Of a stretch of 64,000 nt of DNA, positions 27,301 through 36,991 are shown piece after piece; position 1 is the first letter of the stretch, and each line of letters starts with the position of its first letter. The notes beneath the pieces are model-generated. The model did no database searches, had not been told where the DNA came from, and saw nothing but the letters and a program-made list of their open reading frames with translations. Position numbers and translations under genes: made by a program. Source of the DNA: an uncultured Dialister sp. (GTDB lineage Bacteria; Bacillota; Negativicutes; Veillonellales; Dialisteraceae); NCBI GenBank assembly GCA_934216155.1, contig CAKQBK010000002.1:1-64000 (forward strand). The letters run 5' to 3'.

Positions 27301-28065
27301 GTGCAAAAAGGCGGGAAGAAGAAATATTATGTGGTGAAGCGAGGGAAGCAGCCTGGGGTGTACTATAACTGGCCGGATTGCCAGAAACAGGTGCAGGGCT
27401 TTGCGGGCGCCGTATTCAAAGGATTTGTAACCAAAGAAGAAGCAGAAGCCTGGTATGGAAAACCGGTGAAAGAAGCACCGAAACAGGCAGTATCCAAAGT
27501 GACCGGCATGGCTATCGCCGATGCAGAAAAAAGCTATCCGCCCCATGTGTATCCCATAGATGAAGACATTTTTTCTTACGATGGCATTCATATGACATTG
27601 GCTTTACCGGAAACAGTAACCATTTTTACTGATGGATCCTGTCTGGTCAATCCCAATGGACCGGGAGGCTTTGCGGCTGTATTTCTGACAGAAGATGAAA
27701 ATAAGGAACTCCTTCGTGTCACCGGCGGGGAACCCTGTTCTACCAACAATCGCATGGAACTGCGGGCCGCTTATGAAGCATTGAAAGTACTAAGTGATGG
27801 TAAGAAACACCAAATCGTATTTCACACAGACAGCAAGTATTTGCAGCGGGCCTTCATGAACCATTGGGTGGATAAATGGAAACGAAATGGTTGGAAAACC
27901 TCCCAAGGCACAGCGGTGCTCAACAAAGACCTGTGGATGGGACTGATTCGCTTGATGGAACCGCACCACATTGTATTTGAATGGGTTAAAGGTCACGTGG
28001 GCACCCAGTACAATGAACTGTGCGATCAACTGGCGAAAAAAGAGGCCTTTCGGTTTAAGCGTTGA
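27301..28065 (+). CDS. rnhA: Ribonuclease HI with N-terminal hybrid-binding domain
   Basis: A 254-residue enzyme that removes RNA from RNA-DNA hybrids. Residues 7-50 form the viroplasmin-like hybrid-binding domain (KKYYVVKRGKQPGVYYNW, GFVTKEEAEAWY); the catalytic domain starts near 100 with FTDGSCLVNPNGPGG, then NNRMELRAAYEAL (Glu), FHTDSKYLQR (Asp) and HVGTQYNELCDQLAK (final Asp/His region). All acidic residues are present. It starts at GTG with AAGGAG 9 bases upstream. Confidence 0.93.
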   Translation: MQKGGKKKYYVVKRGKQPGVYYNWPDCQKQVQGFAGAVFKGFVTKEEAEAWYGKPVKEAPKQAVSKVTGMAIADAEKSYPPHVYPIDEDIFSYDGIHMTLALPETVTIFTDGSCLVNPNGPGGFAAVFLTEDENKELLRVTGGEPCSTNNRMELRAAYEALKVLSDGKKHQIVFHTDSKYLQRAFMNHWVDKWKRNGWKTSQGTAVLNKDLWMGLIRLMEPHHIVFEWVKGHVGTQYNELCDQLAKKEAFRFKR

Positions 28066-28530
28066 TATATGATATCTATGATATCGCAAGAGACATGTTT
28101 CACGGGAAACATAGGGATATAGGTTACTCAGGTTACTCAAGTTGCTAAGGCCGCTCATGTTTCTCGAATGTGCCAGTAAACGCTAGCGTTATTATTTCAT
28201 TCGAGGAACCTGAGAAACTTTGCCTCAAAAGAAATCATTCTATGTTTAGCTTAATTTAACAGCATTGGATAAAGGTTATTATTTTGCTGATTTCATTTTT
28301 TTACATAGAGATGAAATGGCTAGAGACAAGGTTATAAAAGGGTATAAATGGTTATGGGAATACCGTTAGTATCATAACCATTTATACCCTTTTTAACCTT
28401 GTCACCAACGATAAAAGGAAATGTTTCACCGAAGGAAGCAGCAGAATAATAACCTTCTTATACATTGTTTCCCGTGAAACATGACTCTATCTAACCTTGT
28501 GGCTATTCCCTAATCCCCATCAAACAAACA
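28066..28530. repeat. parS variants, R4-like remnant and R3
   Basis: CACGGG parS variant 28097, an eroded R4 (about 28,112-28,268, right end TTAACAGCATT), R3 (about 28,268-28,460) and CCCGTG parS variant 28467. Confidence 0.7.
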
Positions 28531-28568
28531 CGAAAAAAGCACGATACTTTTCAGTACCGTGCTTTTCG
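28531..28568 (-). terminator. Intrinsic terminator after the tRNA pair
   Basis: The stem AAAAGCACG-TAC/GTATCGTGCTTTT, read on the minus strand, ends in a T run directly after the tRNA-Arg 3' end, consistent with one tRNA-Trp/tRNA-Arg transcript. Confidence 0.8.
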
Positions 28569-28570
28569 TT

Positions 28571-28647
28571 TGGTGACCCAAGAGAGATTCGAACTCCCGA
28601 CACCTTGATTCGTAGTCAAGTGCTCTATCCAGCTGAGCTATTGGGCC
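28571..28647 (-). tRNA. tRNA-Arg (ACG)
   Basis: A 77-base cloverleaf. Acceptor GGCCCAA pairs with TTGGGTC, the D-loop has AGCTCAGCTGGATAGAG, the anticodon loop CTACGAA gives anticodon ACG (inosine-modified for CGN codons), the T-loop is GTTCGAATC, and CCA is encoded. Confidence 0.95.
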
Positions 28648-28650
28648 ATG

Positions 28651-28726
28651 TGGCAGGGGCAGAGGGACTCAAACCCCCAACCTACGGTTTTGGAGACCGT
28701 TGCTCTATCAATTGCGCTATGCCCCT
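28651..28726 (-). tRNA. tRNA-Trp (CCA)
   Basis: A 76-base cloverleaf. Acceptor AGGGGCA pairs with TGCCCCT, anticodon stem ACGGT/ACCGT holds loop CTCCAAA with anticodon CCA, T-loop GTTTGAGTC, encoded CCA. It lies 3 bases upstream of tRNA-Arg on the same strand. Confidence 0.96.
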
Positions 28727-29516
28727 ATAGGTTTGTTTGATGGAAGTCTGTATCCATGTGACTTGTATATAATAACAGACGGATGTGAAAATTGCAAGCA
28801 CTTTTTTGAATATTTTTTTAAAAATAATGTTTCACGTGAAACGAAATATGCAATGAGGAATTAGAAATGAGGAATGAGGAATGGTGGAAGGGGCGCACAA
28901 TTCATAAAGCGCTCCAATACCTCTTTGTTTTTTTTCTTAACATTGATTATCATCATGTTTCAAGGGAAACGATCTAGTGTAAAGGTTATTATTTTGCTGC
29001 GTTCATTTTCCAACATAAAGATGTATGGCTGGTGACGTGGTTACATAAGGGTATAAAAGGTTATGGGAAAATCGGTAATGCCATAACCTTTTAATAACCT
29101 GTATAACTTTGTCACTTGCCATAGCAGAAAATGTTTCACGGAAGGAACCAGCAGAATAATAACCTTTCGTGGCATGTTTCTCGTGAAACATGAAAATTAG
29201 GAGACGGGAAAAACTCATGATATAATATGGGTATAGTAAAAATAGGGGATAGTGTCATGTTTCCCGTGAAACAATAGGTATTAAAGGTTATTATTCTGCT
29301 GATTCCATTATTTAACATAGAGATGAACTGGCTAGCGACGAGGTTAGAAGGGTTATTAATAGGGTATGAGCTATCGGTTTCCCCATAACCTTTTATACCC
29401 CTATATAACCTTGTCACTTGCGATAGCAGGAAATGTTTCACCGAAGAAGTCAGCACAATAATAACCGTTATCATAATGTTTCACGTGAAACGTTTCTGAT
29501 GTAAGGAGAGTGTGCC
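28727..29516. repeat. R2, two R3 copies, parS, promoter of the pil operon
   Basis: Exact parS core 28829, R2 (about 28,887-28,925), R3 (about 28,980-29,170) ending at a CTCGTG parS variant 29175. Then a TATAAT box near 29,221, parS variant 29259 and exact parS 29478 (219 bp apart) bracketing another R3. parS 29478 ends only 25 bp before pilB. Confidence 0.75.
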
Positions 29517-30695
29517 ATGGAAGAAATACGAAATGTTTCTGCGGACATGGCCTTGGGAAAGATGATCCATCAGGCGGTCTTGGAAGGTGCCAGTGATGTC
29601 CATATCGAACCGGGAAGAGACCATGTGCGGGTGCGGTTTCGGAAGGATGGGCTTTTGTATAGCCGGTTTCAGTTGTCTCTTTCTATGATTTCCGGATTGT
29701 CTGTCCGGGCCAAGGTGCTGGGGCGGATGAATGTGGGAGAGAGCCGGATTCCCCAAGATGGTAGTTACACCGAAACTATCCAGGATGTGCCCTATGATTT
29801 TCGTATTTCCATTTTGCCATCCATGTATGGAGAAACCATTGTGATTCGTATTCTTTCTGGTCGGGTGTCTTTTATTGAAAACAATGACCTGGGGATGCTA
29901 CCAGAGCAGAAAGAGTTATTTCATCGGGCATTGCAGAAAAAACAGGGCATGATTCTCACCACTGGCCCTACGGGAAGTGGAAAAACATCCACTCTGTATG
30001 CGGCACTGAAACTGCTCAACCGGGAAGATGTGAGTATTATTTCCATCGAGGACCCAGTGGAGTATCGCCTTCCGGGGGTGACGCAGATTCAGGTCAATGA
30101 AAAAGCGGGCATGACGTTCGCGGAGGGGCTTCGGTCTTTGGTGCGGCAGGATCCGGATATCGTTATGATTGGGGAGATTCGAGACAAAGAGACGGCGGAC
30201 ATTGCCATCCATGCGGCATTGACGGGCCACTTGGTGCTTTCTACGCTCCATACCAATGGGGCGGCATCGGCACCGCTTCGCTTGATGGATATGGGAATTC
30301 CACCCTATTTGCTGTCGGCTTCGCTGTCGCTGGTGATGGCCCAGCGATTGGTACGGAAGGTGTGTCCTTATTGTAAAAAAGAAATCCTACTCACCGAAGA
30401 AACCATCAAACAGTATGAATTGCCTGTTTCTTATGTAGGGAAAACGGTGTATGAAGCCACCGGTTGCAGCCATTGTCAGGGAAGCGGTGTGCTGGGACGG
30501 ACCGGTGTGTTTGAGATGATTTCTGTGGGAAAAGAAGAACGGGAATTGATTCATCACCAGTTTTCCGTGGATCGGCTTTTGGAAGCGATGAAACGAAAAG
30601 GGCGGCTCACCATGGGAGAAACCGCTTTGGTGATGATGGAAAAAGGTTTGATTTCGCCTATGGCGGCAGGACAGCTGATGGCTGGGGAGGCATAA
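29517..30695 (+). CDS. pilB: Type IV pilus/type II secretion assembly ATPase, short form
   Basis: A 392-residue GspE/PilB ATPase that powers pilus extension or secretion. Walker A GPTGSGKTST (150-159), Asp box IISIEDPVEYRLPG, Walker B DPDIVMIGEIRD, His box GHLVLSTLHTNGA and the zinc tetracysteine CPYC...CSHC are all present. It lacks the N-terminal domain of the usual 550-residue PilB, starting directly with the N2 domain (GASDVHIEPG). Its TAA overlaps the pilT ATG, so the two are coupled. GGAGAG is the ribosome site. Confidence 0.9.
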   Translation: MEEIRNVSADMALGKMIHQAVLEGASDVHIEPGRDHVRVRFRKDGLLYSRFQLSLSMISGLSVRAKVLGRMNVGESRIPQDGSYTETIQDVPYDFRISILPSMYGETIVIRILSGRVSFIENNDLGMLPEQKELFHRALQKKQGMILTTGPTGSGKTSTLYAALKLLNREDVSIISIEDPVEYRLPGVTQIQVNEKAGMTFAEGLRSLVRQDPDIVMIGEIRDKETADIAIHAALTGHLVLSTLHTNGAASAPLRLMDMGIPPYLLSASLSLVMAQRLVRKVCPYCKKEILLTEETIKQYELPVSYVGKTVYEATGCSHCQGSGVLGRTGVFEMISVGKEERELIHHQFSVDRLLEAMKRKGRLTMGETALVMMEKGLISPMAAGQLMAGEA

Positions 30696-31702
30696 TGGAT
30701 ATAGAAAAAATCGTCACAACCCATCCGGGGGTTACGGACATTCATATCACAGAAGATTCTCCGGTCATGATTCGACAATATGGCAATTTGAAAAAATGTC
30801 GGGATGTAGTGACCCACGAAGATTTTGATGCGTTATTTCAAACTTATGTGTCGGAGAAGCAAAAGGAAATAGGCACGAAAATCGGGGGATGCGACAGCAG
30901 TTTTTCCATAGGAAATACGAGATTTCGGTTGCATATCTATCGAAGCGGTGGCAAATGGGCGGCAGCCCTTCGTATCTTGCCGGTGCTTTCTAGTATAGGG
31001 AATGACCCGGACCAGGGATGGATTGAAAAAATAGCCGCTTTGGACCATGGGTTGGTGCTCATCACCGGTGCTTCGGGAAGCGGAAAAAGTACCACCTTGG
31101 CACGGATTACATCGTGGATTAACCAAAAGCGGCCTTGCCATATCATTACCTTGGAAGACCCAGTGGAATATGAAATTCCATCAGAAAAGGCCTTGGTGCA
31201 CCAGCGAGAAATCGGACGGGATGTGGTGGATTTCCCTCGTGGTATTCAAGAGGCCCTTCGGGAAGACCCGGATGTGATTGTCCTTGGTGAAATGCGAGAT
31301 GTAGAAACTATGGGCGCTGCGCTGACCGCAGCAGAAACGGGACACTTGGTCTTGGGCACACTTCATACCACCCGAGCCAAAGATGCCATCGGACGGATGA
31401 TTCATGCCTTTCCGGGAGATCGGGAACGGGACATTCGCAGCCTTTTGGCGGCCAATTTATCCGCCGTGGCAGCTCAGGAACTGTATCGGTCCGGAAAAGA
31501 AACCTACTTGCTTCGAGAAATCATGACCAACGTTCCCGCTATTTCCCATCTCATCCGAGAAGGAAAAGAAGAACAAATTCCGTCCTATATGGAAATGGGC
31601 CTGCAGCACATGCGCACCATGAAACAAGCGGTGTATCAACTGAAAGGCATCAGTGAACGAGAACGGGAAAAAATGATGAAGGCAGTGATGGGAAACGGAT
31701 AG
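30695..31702 (+). CDS. pilT: Pilus retraction ATPase PilT
   Basis: A 335-residue hexameric ATPase for pilus disassembly. Walker A GASGSGKSTT (125-134), Asp box ITLEDPVEYEIP, Walker B DPDVIVLGEMRD, His box GHLVLGTLHTT and the PilT-specific C-terminal AISHLIREGK signature separate it from PilB. One-base overlap with pilB. The presence of PilT implies retractable type IV pili rather than only secretion. Confidence 0.92.
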   Translation: MDIEKIVTTHPGVTDIHITEDSPVMIRQYGNLKKCRDVVTHEDFDALFQTYVSEKQKEIGTKIGGCDSSFSIGNTRFRLHIYRSGGKWAAALRILPVLSSIGNDPDQGWIEKIAALDHGLVLITGASGSGKSTTLARITSWINQKRPCHIITLEDPVEYEIPSEKALVHQREIGRDVVDFPRGIQEALREDPDVIVLGEMRDVETMGAALTAAETGHLVLGTLHTTRAKDAIGRMIHAFPGDRERDIRSLLAANLSAVAAQELYRSGKETYLLREIMTNVPAISHLIREGKEEQIPSYMEMGLQHMRTMKQAVYQLKGISEREREKMMKAVMGNG

Positions 31703-32420
31703 AGACATGTTTCACGGGAAACTAAAAAGCAGTGAGAAGTTAGAAGTGAGAAGTTAGAAATGGTGGAAGGGGCGCACAACTTATAAAGCGCCCTAATACC
31801 CTAATGCTGTTAAGTTAAGGATTTGCGTTAGTAGGTATGATTCCACTAGTAGTGACAGGTTACTCAAGTTTCTAAGGCTTCTCAGGTTGCTCAGGTTCTC
31901 CGAATGTGCCGATAGACGCTAGCGTCATTAGCTCATTCGAGAAACGTGAGAAACTTAAGTAGCCTGAGAAACCTGAGAAACCTGAGTAACCTTGCATCAG
32001 CAGAAATCACCGCATATTTCGCTTAACTTAACAGCATTGCCTAATACCCCATTTTATATTTCTGTTTTGATAGCGATAGGTTTCACGTGAAACAATATGC
32101 ATAAAGGTTATTATTTTGCTGTATACATTTTCTGACATGGAAGATGTATGGCTAGTGATAAGGTTACATAGGGTTATAAAAGGTTATGGGAAAACCGGTA
32201 GCCTCATAACCTTTTATAACCCTTATAAGCTAGTCACTTGCGGTAGCAGGAAATGTTTCACGTGAAACATGGTTCTTGTTTTTTTCAAATGTGCTAATAG
32301 ATGGTAGCGTTTTTATCTCATTCGAGAAACCTGAGAAACTTGAGAACCCTTAGCAACCTGAGAAACCTTTATATCAGCAGGGAGCACTGCATGTTTCTTA
32401 CAGAGAAGGGGGGGAACATC
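31703..32420. repeat. parS, R2 interrupted by R4, R3, R4-like remnant
   Basis: CACGGG parS variant 31709, R2 split at about 31,800 by an R4 MITE, exact parS cores 32080 and 32255 around a shortened R3, and an R4-like arm at about 32,282-32,395 ending just before the pilC ribosome site. The block separates pilT from pilC. Confidence 0.75.
31802..32039. mobile_element. R4 MITE inserted into an R2 repeat
   Basis: A 238-bp element with AATGCTGTTAAGTTAAG ends. Direct copies of CCTAATACCC flank it (31792-31801 and 32040-32049); joined, they restore an R2 unit. It is closely similar to the copy at 17,508, with one extra CCTGAGAAA unit, and so looks recent. Confidence 0.88.
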
Positions 32421-33617
32421 ATGAAACATTTCCATTACCGTGCTTACGATGAGGCGGGGCGGTTGGTGGACGGGACCCTTTGGAAAGAATCGGTGCTGGA
32501 GGCTCGGCGGGAGTTGTATGCTCGGGAGCTACATCTGATTCGGCTGGAAGAAGAGCAGACGAAGTCCCATTGGTTTCCCGTGAAACATCCCTTTTCCTCT
32601 CGGCGGCAGTTGATTTTGCTCTGTTCTTCCTGGGCGTCGCTTTTGGAAGCGGGGCTCACCATGACGGACAGTTTGGCATTGTTGCAAAACCAATTGGAAC
32701 CGGCGGAAAAGAAGTGTCTGCAGCAGATCATTGAACAAATTTCGACAGGCCATACGGTGTGGGAAAGTTTCATGCAGAGCCAAAGCTTTCCGCCCTTTTT
32801 TATTTCCTTACTCCAAGTGGGAGAAATGACTGGTACGTTGCCGCGGGAATTGCTTCGTGGGGCCGCCTACTATGAAAAGGAAGAAGCGTTCCTTCGAAAA
32901 ATCAAACGCACTTTGGCCTATCCTTTATTTGTGCTGGCCTTTTCATTGGCGGTGCTGGTGGTGATTCTCACTTTTATTTTGCCTTCGTTTCAATTGTTGT
33001 TTCAAACCTTACAAATCGATCTCCCTTTGGGTGCCCAATGGGCGCTGGCAGTTGGATTATTTCTCAAACAATGGGGCACCATGGGAAGCGTTCTGTTTCT
33101 CTGTGTGTTACTTTTGGGATTGCTTTGGGGACAAACGAAAAGCGGAAAAGAAACGCTCACTTTGTGGCTTTATGGTTTCCGATTTTACCGGCGACTTCTT
33201 CTGATTCGTTTTTGTCTCACTTTATCAGCACTGCTAGAAAGTGGGAAAACATTGGCGGAAGCGCTGGAAGACACCAAGCAGGTGGTGGGAAATAAAAAAG
33301 CCATGCAATCCATTTCTTATATGAAGGAGCAGATCCAGAAAGGGGCTCCTTTTTCGGATGTGTTAGCAAAAAGCGGATTTTCCTATTCGTTTCCTTTGCT
33401 TCAACAGCTCTGTCAGGTGGGTATGGAAAGCGGAGAACTTCCGAAATTTTTATCCCAGGCGGCCTACATGATGGCGGCGGAAGCAGAACGAAAACTGGCT
33501 CGCTTCCGGGCCATATTGGAACCGACCCTATTGCTCTTCGTAGGCGGCATCACCGCCCTCATTATTTTCTCCGTCATGCTGCCCGTGTTTCAGGCGGCAG
33601 GAAGACATCTAGTATAA
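32421..33617 (+). CDS. pilC: Type IV pilus/type II secretion inner-membrane platform protein
   Basis: A 398-residue GspF/PilC protein that couples PilB and PilT to the pilus base. N-terminal FHYRAYDEAGRLVDGTL, two duplicated T2SSF domains and three membrane segments (about 170-195, 215-245 and the C-terminal ALIIFSVMLPVFQ) are visible. The ATG at 32,421 follows a GGGGGGG-type ribosome site; the longer frame translates an R4-like arm. A parS variant (32573-32586) lies inside the coding sequence, encoding WFPVKHP. No pilin gene follows. Confidence 0.9.
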   Translation: MKHFHYRAYDEAGRLVDGTLWKESVLEARRELYARELHLIRLEEEQTKSHWFPVKHPFSSRRQLILLCSSWASLLEAGLTMTDSLALLQNQLEPAEKKCLQQIIEQISTGHTVWESFMQSQSFPPFFISLLQVGEMTGTLPRELLRGAAYYEKEEAFLRKIKRTLAYPLFVLAFSLAVLVVILTFILPSFQLLFQTLQIDLPLGAQWALAVGLFLKQWGTMGSVLFLCVLLLGLLWGQTKSGKETLTLWLYGFRFYRRLLLIRFCLTLSALLESGKTLAEALEDTKQVVGNKKAMQSISYMKEQIQKGAPFSDVLAKSGFSYSFPLLQQLCQVGMESGELPKFLSQAAYMMAAEAERKLARFRAILEPTLLLFVGGITALIIFSVMLPVFQAAGRHLV

Positions 33618-33886
33618 AAACAATTAGGAATGAGCAATTAGGAATGAGGAATGAAGGCGGCGAGCCTTCGAGTTACTCTTATACGGATTGCGGGCAAATA
33701 GCAAGATTCCTTTTTATATAGCTCGCCGAAAATGTGAAACAGTTATCATTATGTTTCACGTGAAACATGGTGGATAAAATATTATGGGGCGCTTCTTAAG
33801 TTGTGCGCCCCTTCCACCATTCCTCATTCCTAATTGCTCATTCCTAATTATTCTTTCCTAGCGGTATAAAAGAAAGGAGTCCCCCT
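33618..33886. repeat. R1, parS and R2
   Basis: H tract and R1 (about 33,656-33,729), full 16-bp parS (core 33753), R2 (about 33,783-33,823) and an H tract ending before the HAD gene. Confidence 0.72.
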
Positions 33887-34537
33887 ATGCAGGCTGTGAT
33901 TTTTGATATGGATGGTACGCTTTTTGATACGGAAGCGTTGTTTCAGAAAGAATGGAATGCCATCGCGAAAGAACGGGGCGTGGCCCTTTCTGATTCTTTT
34001 AAATATGAAATTTGTGGCACCAGCGGGGAGGCCATGAATCGAGTCATTGAGGCCCACTACGGCGTCACTGATGGCCATGAGATCCAGTGGGAGTGCAAAC
34101 GGAGAGTGGCAGCGGCCCTGGCAAAACATGTGCCACTCAAACCGGGGTGCAAGGAAATTTTGGACTATTTCTATAAGAAACACATCTCCATGGCCATCGG
34201 AAGTAGCAGCCGGAAGGAATTGATTGAAAGCAATCTGGAAATCAGTGGTTGCAGAAAATATTTCCAAGCCATTGCCAGCGGAGATGAAATTGAACACGGC
34301 AAACCGGCACCGGACATTTTCCTTCTGGCGGCAAAACGACTGGGAGCCGATCCCAAAGATTGCTACGTCTTCGAAGACAGCCCCAACGGCATCCGCGCCG
34401 CCTACGCCGCAGGGATGAAACCGATTCTCGTGCCAGACCTTATGCCAGTCACAGACGAAATGCAGAACATGTGTGATCACATTTTTCAAACATTGGATGA
34501 AGCGGTAGGAGTATTAAAGTTAGGAGTTAGGAGTTAG
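33887..34537 (+). CDS. HAD-superfamily phosphatase (beta-phosphoglucomutase-like)
   Basis: A 216-residue HAD subfamily IA enzyme: motif I DMDGTLFDTE (residues 6-15), motif II GSSSRKE, motif III HGKPAPDIFL with the conserved Lys, motif IV FEDSPNGIRAA. It probably acts on a small phosphate ester; the DMDGT-DTE start and EDSPNGI are typical of beta-phosphoglucomutase and related phosphatases. The last residues KLGVRS and the stop derive from an H tract. AAAGGAG stands before the ATG. Confidence 0.87.
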   Translation: MQAVIFDMDGTLFDTEALFQKEWNAIAKERGVALSDSFKYEICGTSGEAMNRVIEAHYGVTDGHEIQWECKRRVAAALAKHVPLKPGCKEILDYFYKKHISMAIGSSSRKELIESNLEISGCRKYFQAIASGDEIEHGKPAPDIFLLAAKRLGADPKDCYVFEDSPNGIRAAYAAGMKPILVPDLMPVTDEMQNMCDHIFQTLDEAVGVLKLGVRS

Positions 34538-34816
34538 GAATTAGGAGTGGTGGAAGGGGCGCACAAAATTTGGAAGCGCCCCAATACCCCTTTTTATATT
34601 TTATTGTTGATACGGATAGAGTCATGTTTCACGTGAAACATGACTCTATCCAATCTCCGGTCTCGGCGAGCTATATAAAAAGAAAACATCCTACTTGAGA
34701 TATATTGGTATAAGAGCAATTCGAGGGCTCGCCGCCTTCACTCCTCACTCCTAATTTCTCACTGCTTTTTTTAGTTTCCCGTGAAACATGACGCTATTTA
34801 TAAAAGGAGAAAATAT
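34538..34816. repeat. R2, parS, R1 and parS variant
   Basis: H tract and R2 (about 34,555-34,597), parS core 34625, R1 (about 34,664-34,734), H tract and CCCGTG parS variant 34774, followed by the tex ribosome site. Confidence 0.72.
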
Positions 34817-36991
34817 ATGAAACCTTCAGATATCCCACAGATCATTGCGAAAGAGTTGTCCATCCGTCCCCATCAGGTAGAGAAGACCATGGAGCTTTTG
34901 GATGAGGGAAATACGGTGCCGTTTATTGCCCGGTACCGGAAGGAAGTGACCGGGTCGCTCATTGATGAGCAGATTCGTACCGTTGAGGAACGGCTCGCCT
35001 ATCTTCGGAATTTCGTGAAGCGACAAGAAGAAATTCTGAATAAAATTGAAGAACAGGGCAAGCTCACGCCGGCTTTACAAACGAAAATTGAACAGGCACA
35101 GAAGTTACAGGAATTGGAAGATTTGTATCTTCCATACAAGCAGAAGCGGGCTACCCGTGCGTCGAAGGCAAAAGAAAAAGGATTGGAACCGCTCGCCAAA
35201 GCCATGATGGCCCAGAAGGAAAAGGCAGGAAATGCTATTTCCTTTGCTAAGAAATTTGTGAATTCAGAAAAAGGCGTAGAAACAGCAGAAGAAGCGCTGG
35301 AAGGGGCGCGGGATATTTGTGCCGAAGCCATCATGGAAGAAGCAGCGCTTCGACAGACCATGCGTGAAAAGATTTGGAAACGGGCCAAAGTGCAGACCGA
35401 ATTGGTGAAAACTGCAGAAGGAGCGGACCGGTTTCAGATGTATGATGGCCGCGAAGAACCGGCTTGCCATATGCCGTCCCATCGCGTGCTGGCAGTGGAT
35501 CGAGGGGAAAAACTGGGATGTCTCAAAGTCCGTGTAGATTATGACACCGAAGACGCCGTGGAATGGATTTTCCGGCAGGTTTTCAAAGGGCCTTCTATTT
35601 TCAAAAATGAACTTCATGAAGCCGTAGAAGATGGGTACAAGCGACTGCTATTTCCGGCTCTCGAAAGAGAAGTCCGCAATCGACTCACCGAAGAGGCGGA
35701 AAAACAAGCCATTCACATTTTCGGCGTCAATCTGAAACAGCTTCTCCTCCAGCCGCCGTTGACTGGATACACCGTCATGGGCCTCGACCCAGGATATCGC
35801 ACGGGCTGCAAAATGGCCGTGGTGGATCCTACGGGCCGCGTCATCGACCACGGGGTGCTGCAGGTCACGAAAAGTGAAGGGGAAAAATTGGCGTCGGAAA
35901 AGAAAGTGCTATCTCTCATTCGCAAACACCACGTGACGCTCCTTTCTATTGGCAATGGTACTGCCTCTTACGAAACGGAACAATTTGCGGCAGGGCTGAT
36001 TCAGAAATACCATTTGTCTGATGTGCATTATCTCATCACCAGCGAAGCGGGGGCTTCTGTATATTCGGCGTCCAAACTGGCGAAAGAAGAACTGCCCGAA
36101 TACGACGTCACTATTCGCGGGGCTGTTTCCATTGCCCGCCGCGTGCAGGATGCGTTGGCAGAATTGGTGAAAATCGACCCGAAAGCCATCGGCGTGGGAC
36201 AATACCAGCACGACGTGAACCAGAAAGAACTGGCTGCCGCACTCGATGCGGTGATTGAAACTGTGGTGAACCATGTGGGGGTGGACCTCAATACTGCCAG
36301 TCCGTCCCTCTTGTCCCACATCGCTGGTATCAGCAGCGCCGTGGCGAAAAATATTGTGGCCTATCGTGATGAAAATGGATCCTTTGCGAACCGGCGGCAG
36401 CTTCTCAAAGTGGCACGGTTGGGACCATCGGCATACACCCAGTGTGCCGGATTCCTTCGTATTCGCGGCGGGAAAAATCCTTTCGATAACACATCCATTC
36501 ATCCCGAATCCTACGACTTGGCGAAACAAATTCTGTTCCATTTCGGCATGACAGAAAAAGATTTGGGAAATAAGAAATCCTTGGAAGCTTTGGCAGTGAA
36601 ACGGCCCTTGATTGACGAAAAGAAATTGGCCGAAGAACTCCACGCTGGGCTTCCCACCGTTCATGATATCCTGGACGCTCTGGTCAGCCCTGGCCGAGAT
36701 CCCAGAAGCGACCTGCCGCTTCCCATGACCCGCCAGAGCCTCACCGATTTGTCAGAACTCAAAGTGGGTACCATTCTGAAAGGCACCGTCAGAAATATCA
36801 CCGACTTCGGGGCTTTCGTCGATATCGGCCTCCATGATGACGGATTGGTACACGTGTCCGAAATGGCCAAGAAAAGAGTCAAACATCCCACCGATGTGGT
36901 GTCTGTAGGGGATATTGTGGACGTTATGGTCATTAGCGTAGACGAAAAAAGAAATCGAATCGGCCTGTCGATGAAGAGAGTGGAAAAGTAA
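34817..36991 (+). CDS. tex: Tex-family S1 RNA-binding transcription accessory protein
   Basis: A 724-residue nucleic-acid-binding protein of normal Tex length. Order: N-terminal helical Tex domain (IAKELSIRPHQVEKTMELLDEGNTVPFIARYRKE region), YqgF-like RNase H fold (VMGLDPGYRTGCKMAVVD), helix-hairpin-helix repeats (LSHIAGISSAVAKNIVAYR) and a C-terminal S1 domain (TILKGTVRNITDFGAFVDIG). The ATG follows AAAGGAG; the longer frame starts in a parS. It probably acts at transcription complexes or in RNA quality control in the cytoplasm. Confidence 0.95.
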   Translation: MKPSDIPQIIAKELSIRPHQVEKTMELLDEGNTVPFIARYRKEVTGSLIDEQIRTVEERLAYLRNFVKRQEEILNKIEEQGKLTPALQTKIEQAQKLQELEDLYLPYKQKRATRASKAKEKGLEPLAKAMMAQKEKAGNAISFAKKFVNSEKGVETAEEALEGARDICAEAIMEEAALRQTMREKIWKRAKVQTELVKTAEGADRFQMYDGREEPACHMPSHRVLAVDRGEKLGCLKVRVDYDTEDAVEWIFRQVFKGPSIFKNELHEAVEDGYKRLLFPALEREVRNRLTEEAEKQAIHIFGVNLKQLLLQPPLTGYTVMGLDPGYRTGCKMAVVDPTGRVIDHGVLQVTKSEGEKLASEKKVLSLIRKHHVTLLSIGNGTASYETEQFAAGLIQKYHLSDVHYLITSEAGASVYSASKLAKEELPEYDVTIRGAVSIARRVQDALAELVKIDPKAIGVGQYQHDVNQKELAAALDAVIETVVNHVGVDLNTASPSLLSHIAGISSAVAKNIVAYRDENGSFANRRQLLKVARLGPSAYTQCAGFLRIRGGKNPFDNTSIHPESYDLAKQILFHFGMTEKDLGNKKSLEALAVKRPLIDEKKLAEELHAGLPTVHDILDALVSPGRDPRSDLPLPMTRQSLTDLSELKVGTILKGTVRNITDFGAFVDIGLHDDGLVHVSEMAKKRVKHPTDVVSVGDIVDVMVISVDEKRNRIGLSMKRVEK

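Noticed and set aside
28497-28730. 77-residue open frame
   Set aside because: Covers the tRNA-Arg and tRNA-Trp genes.
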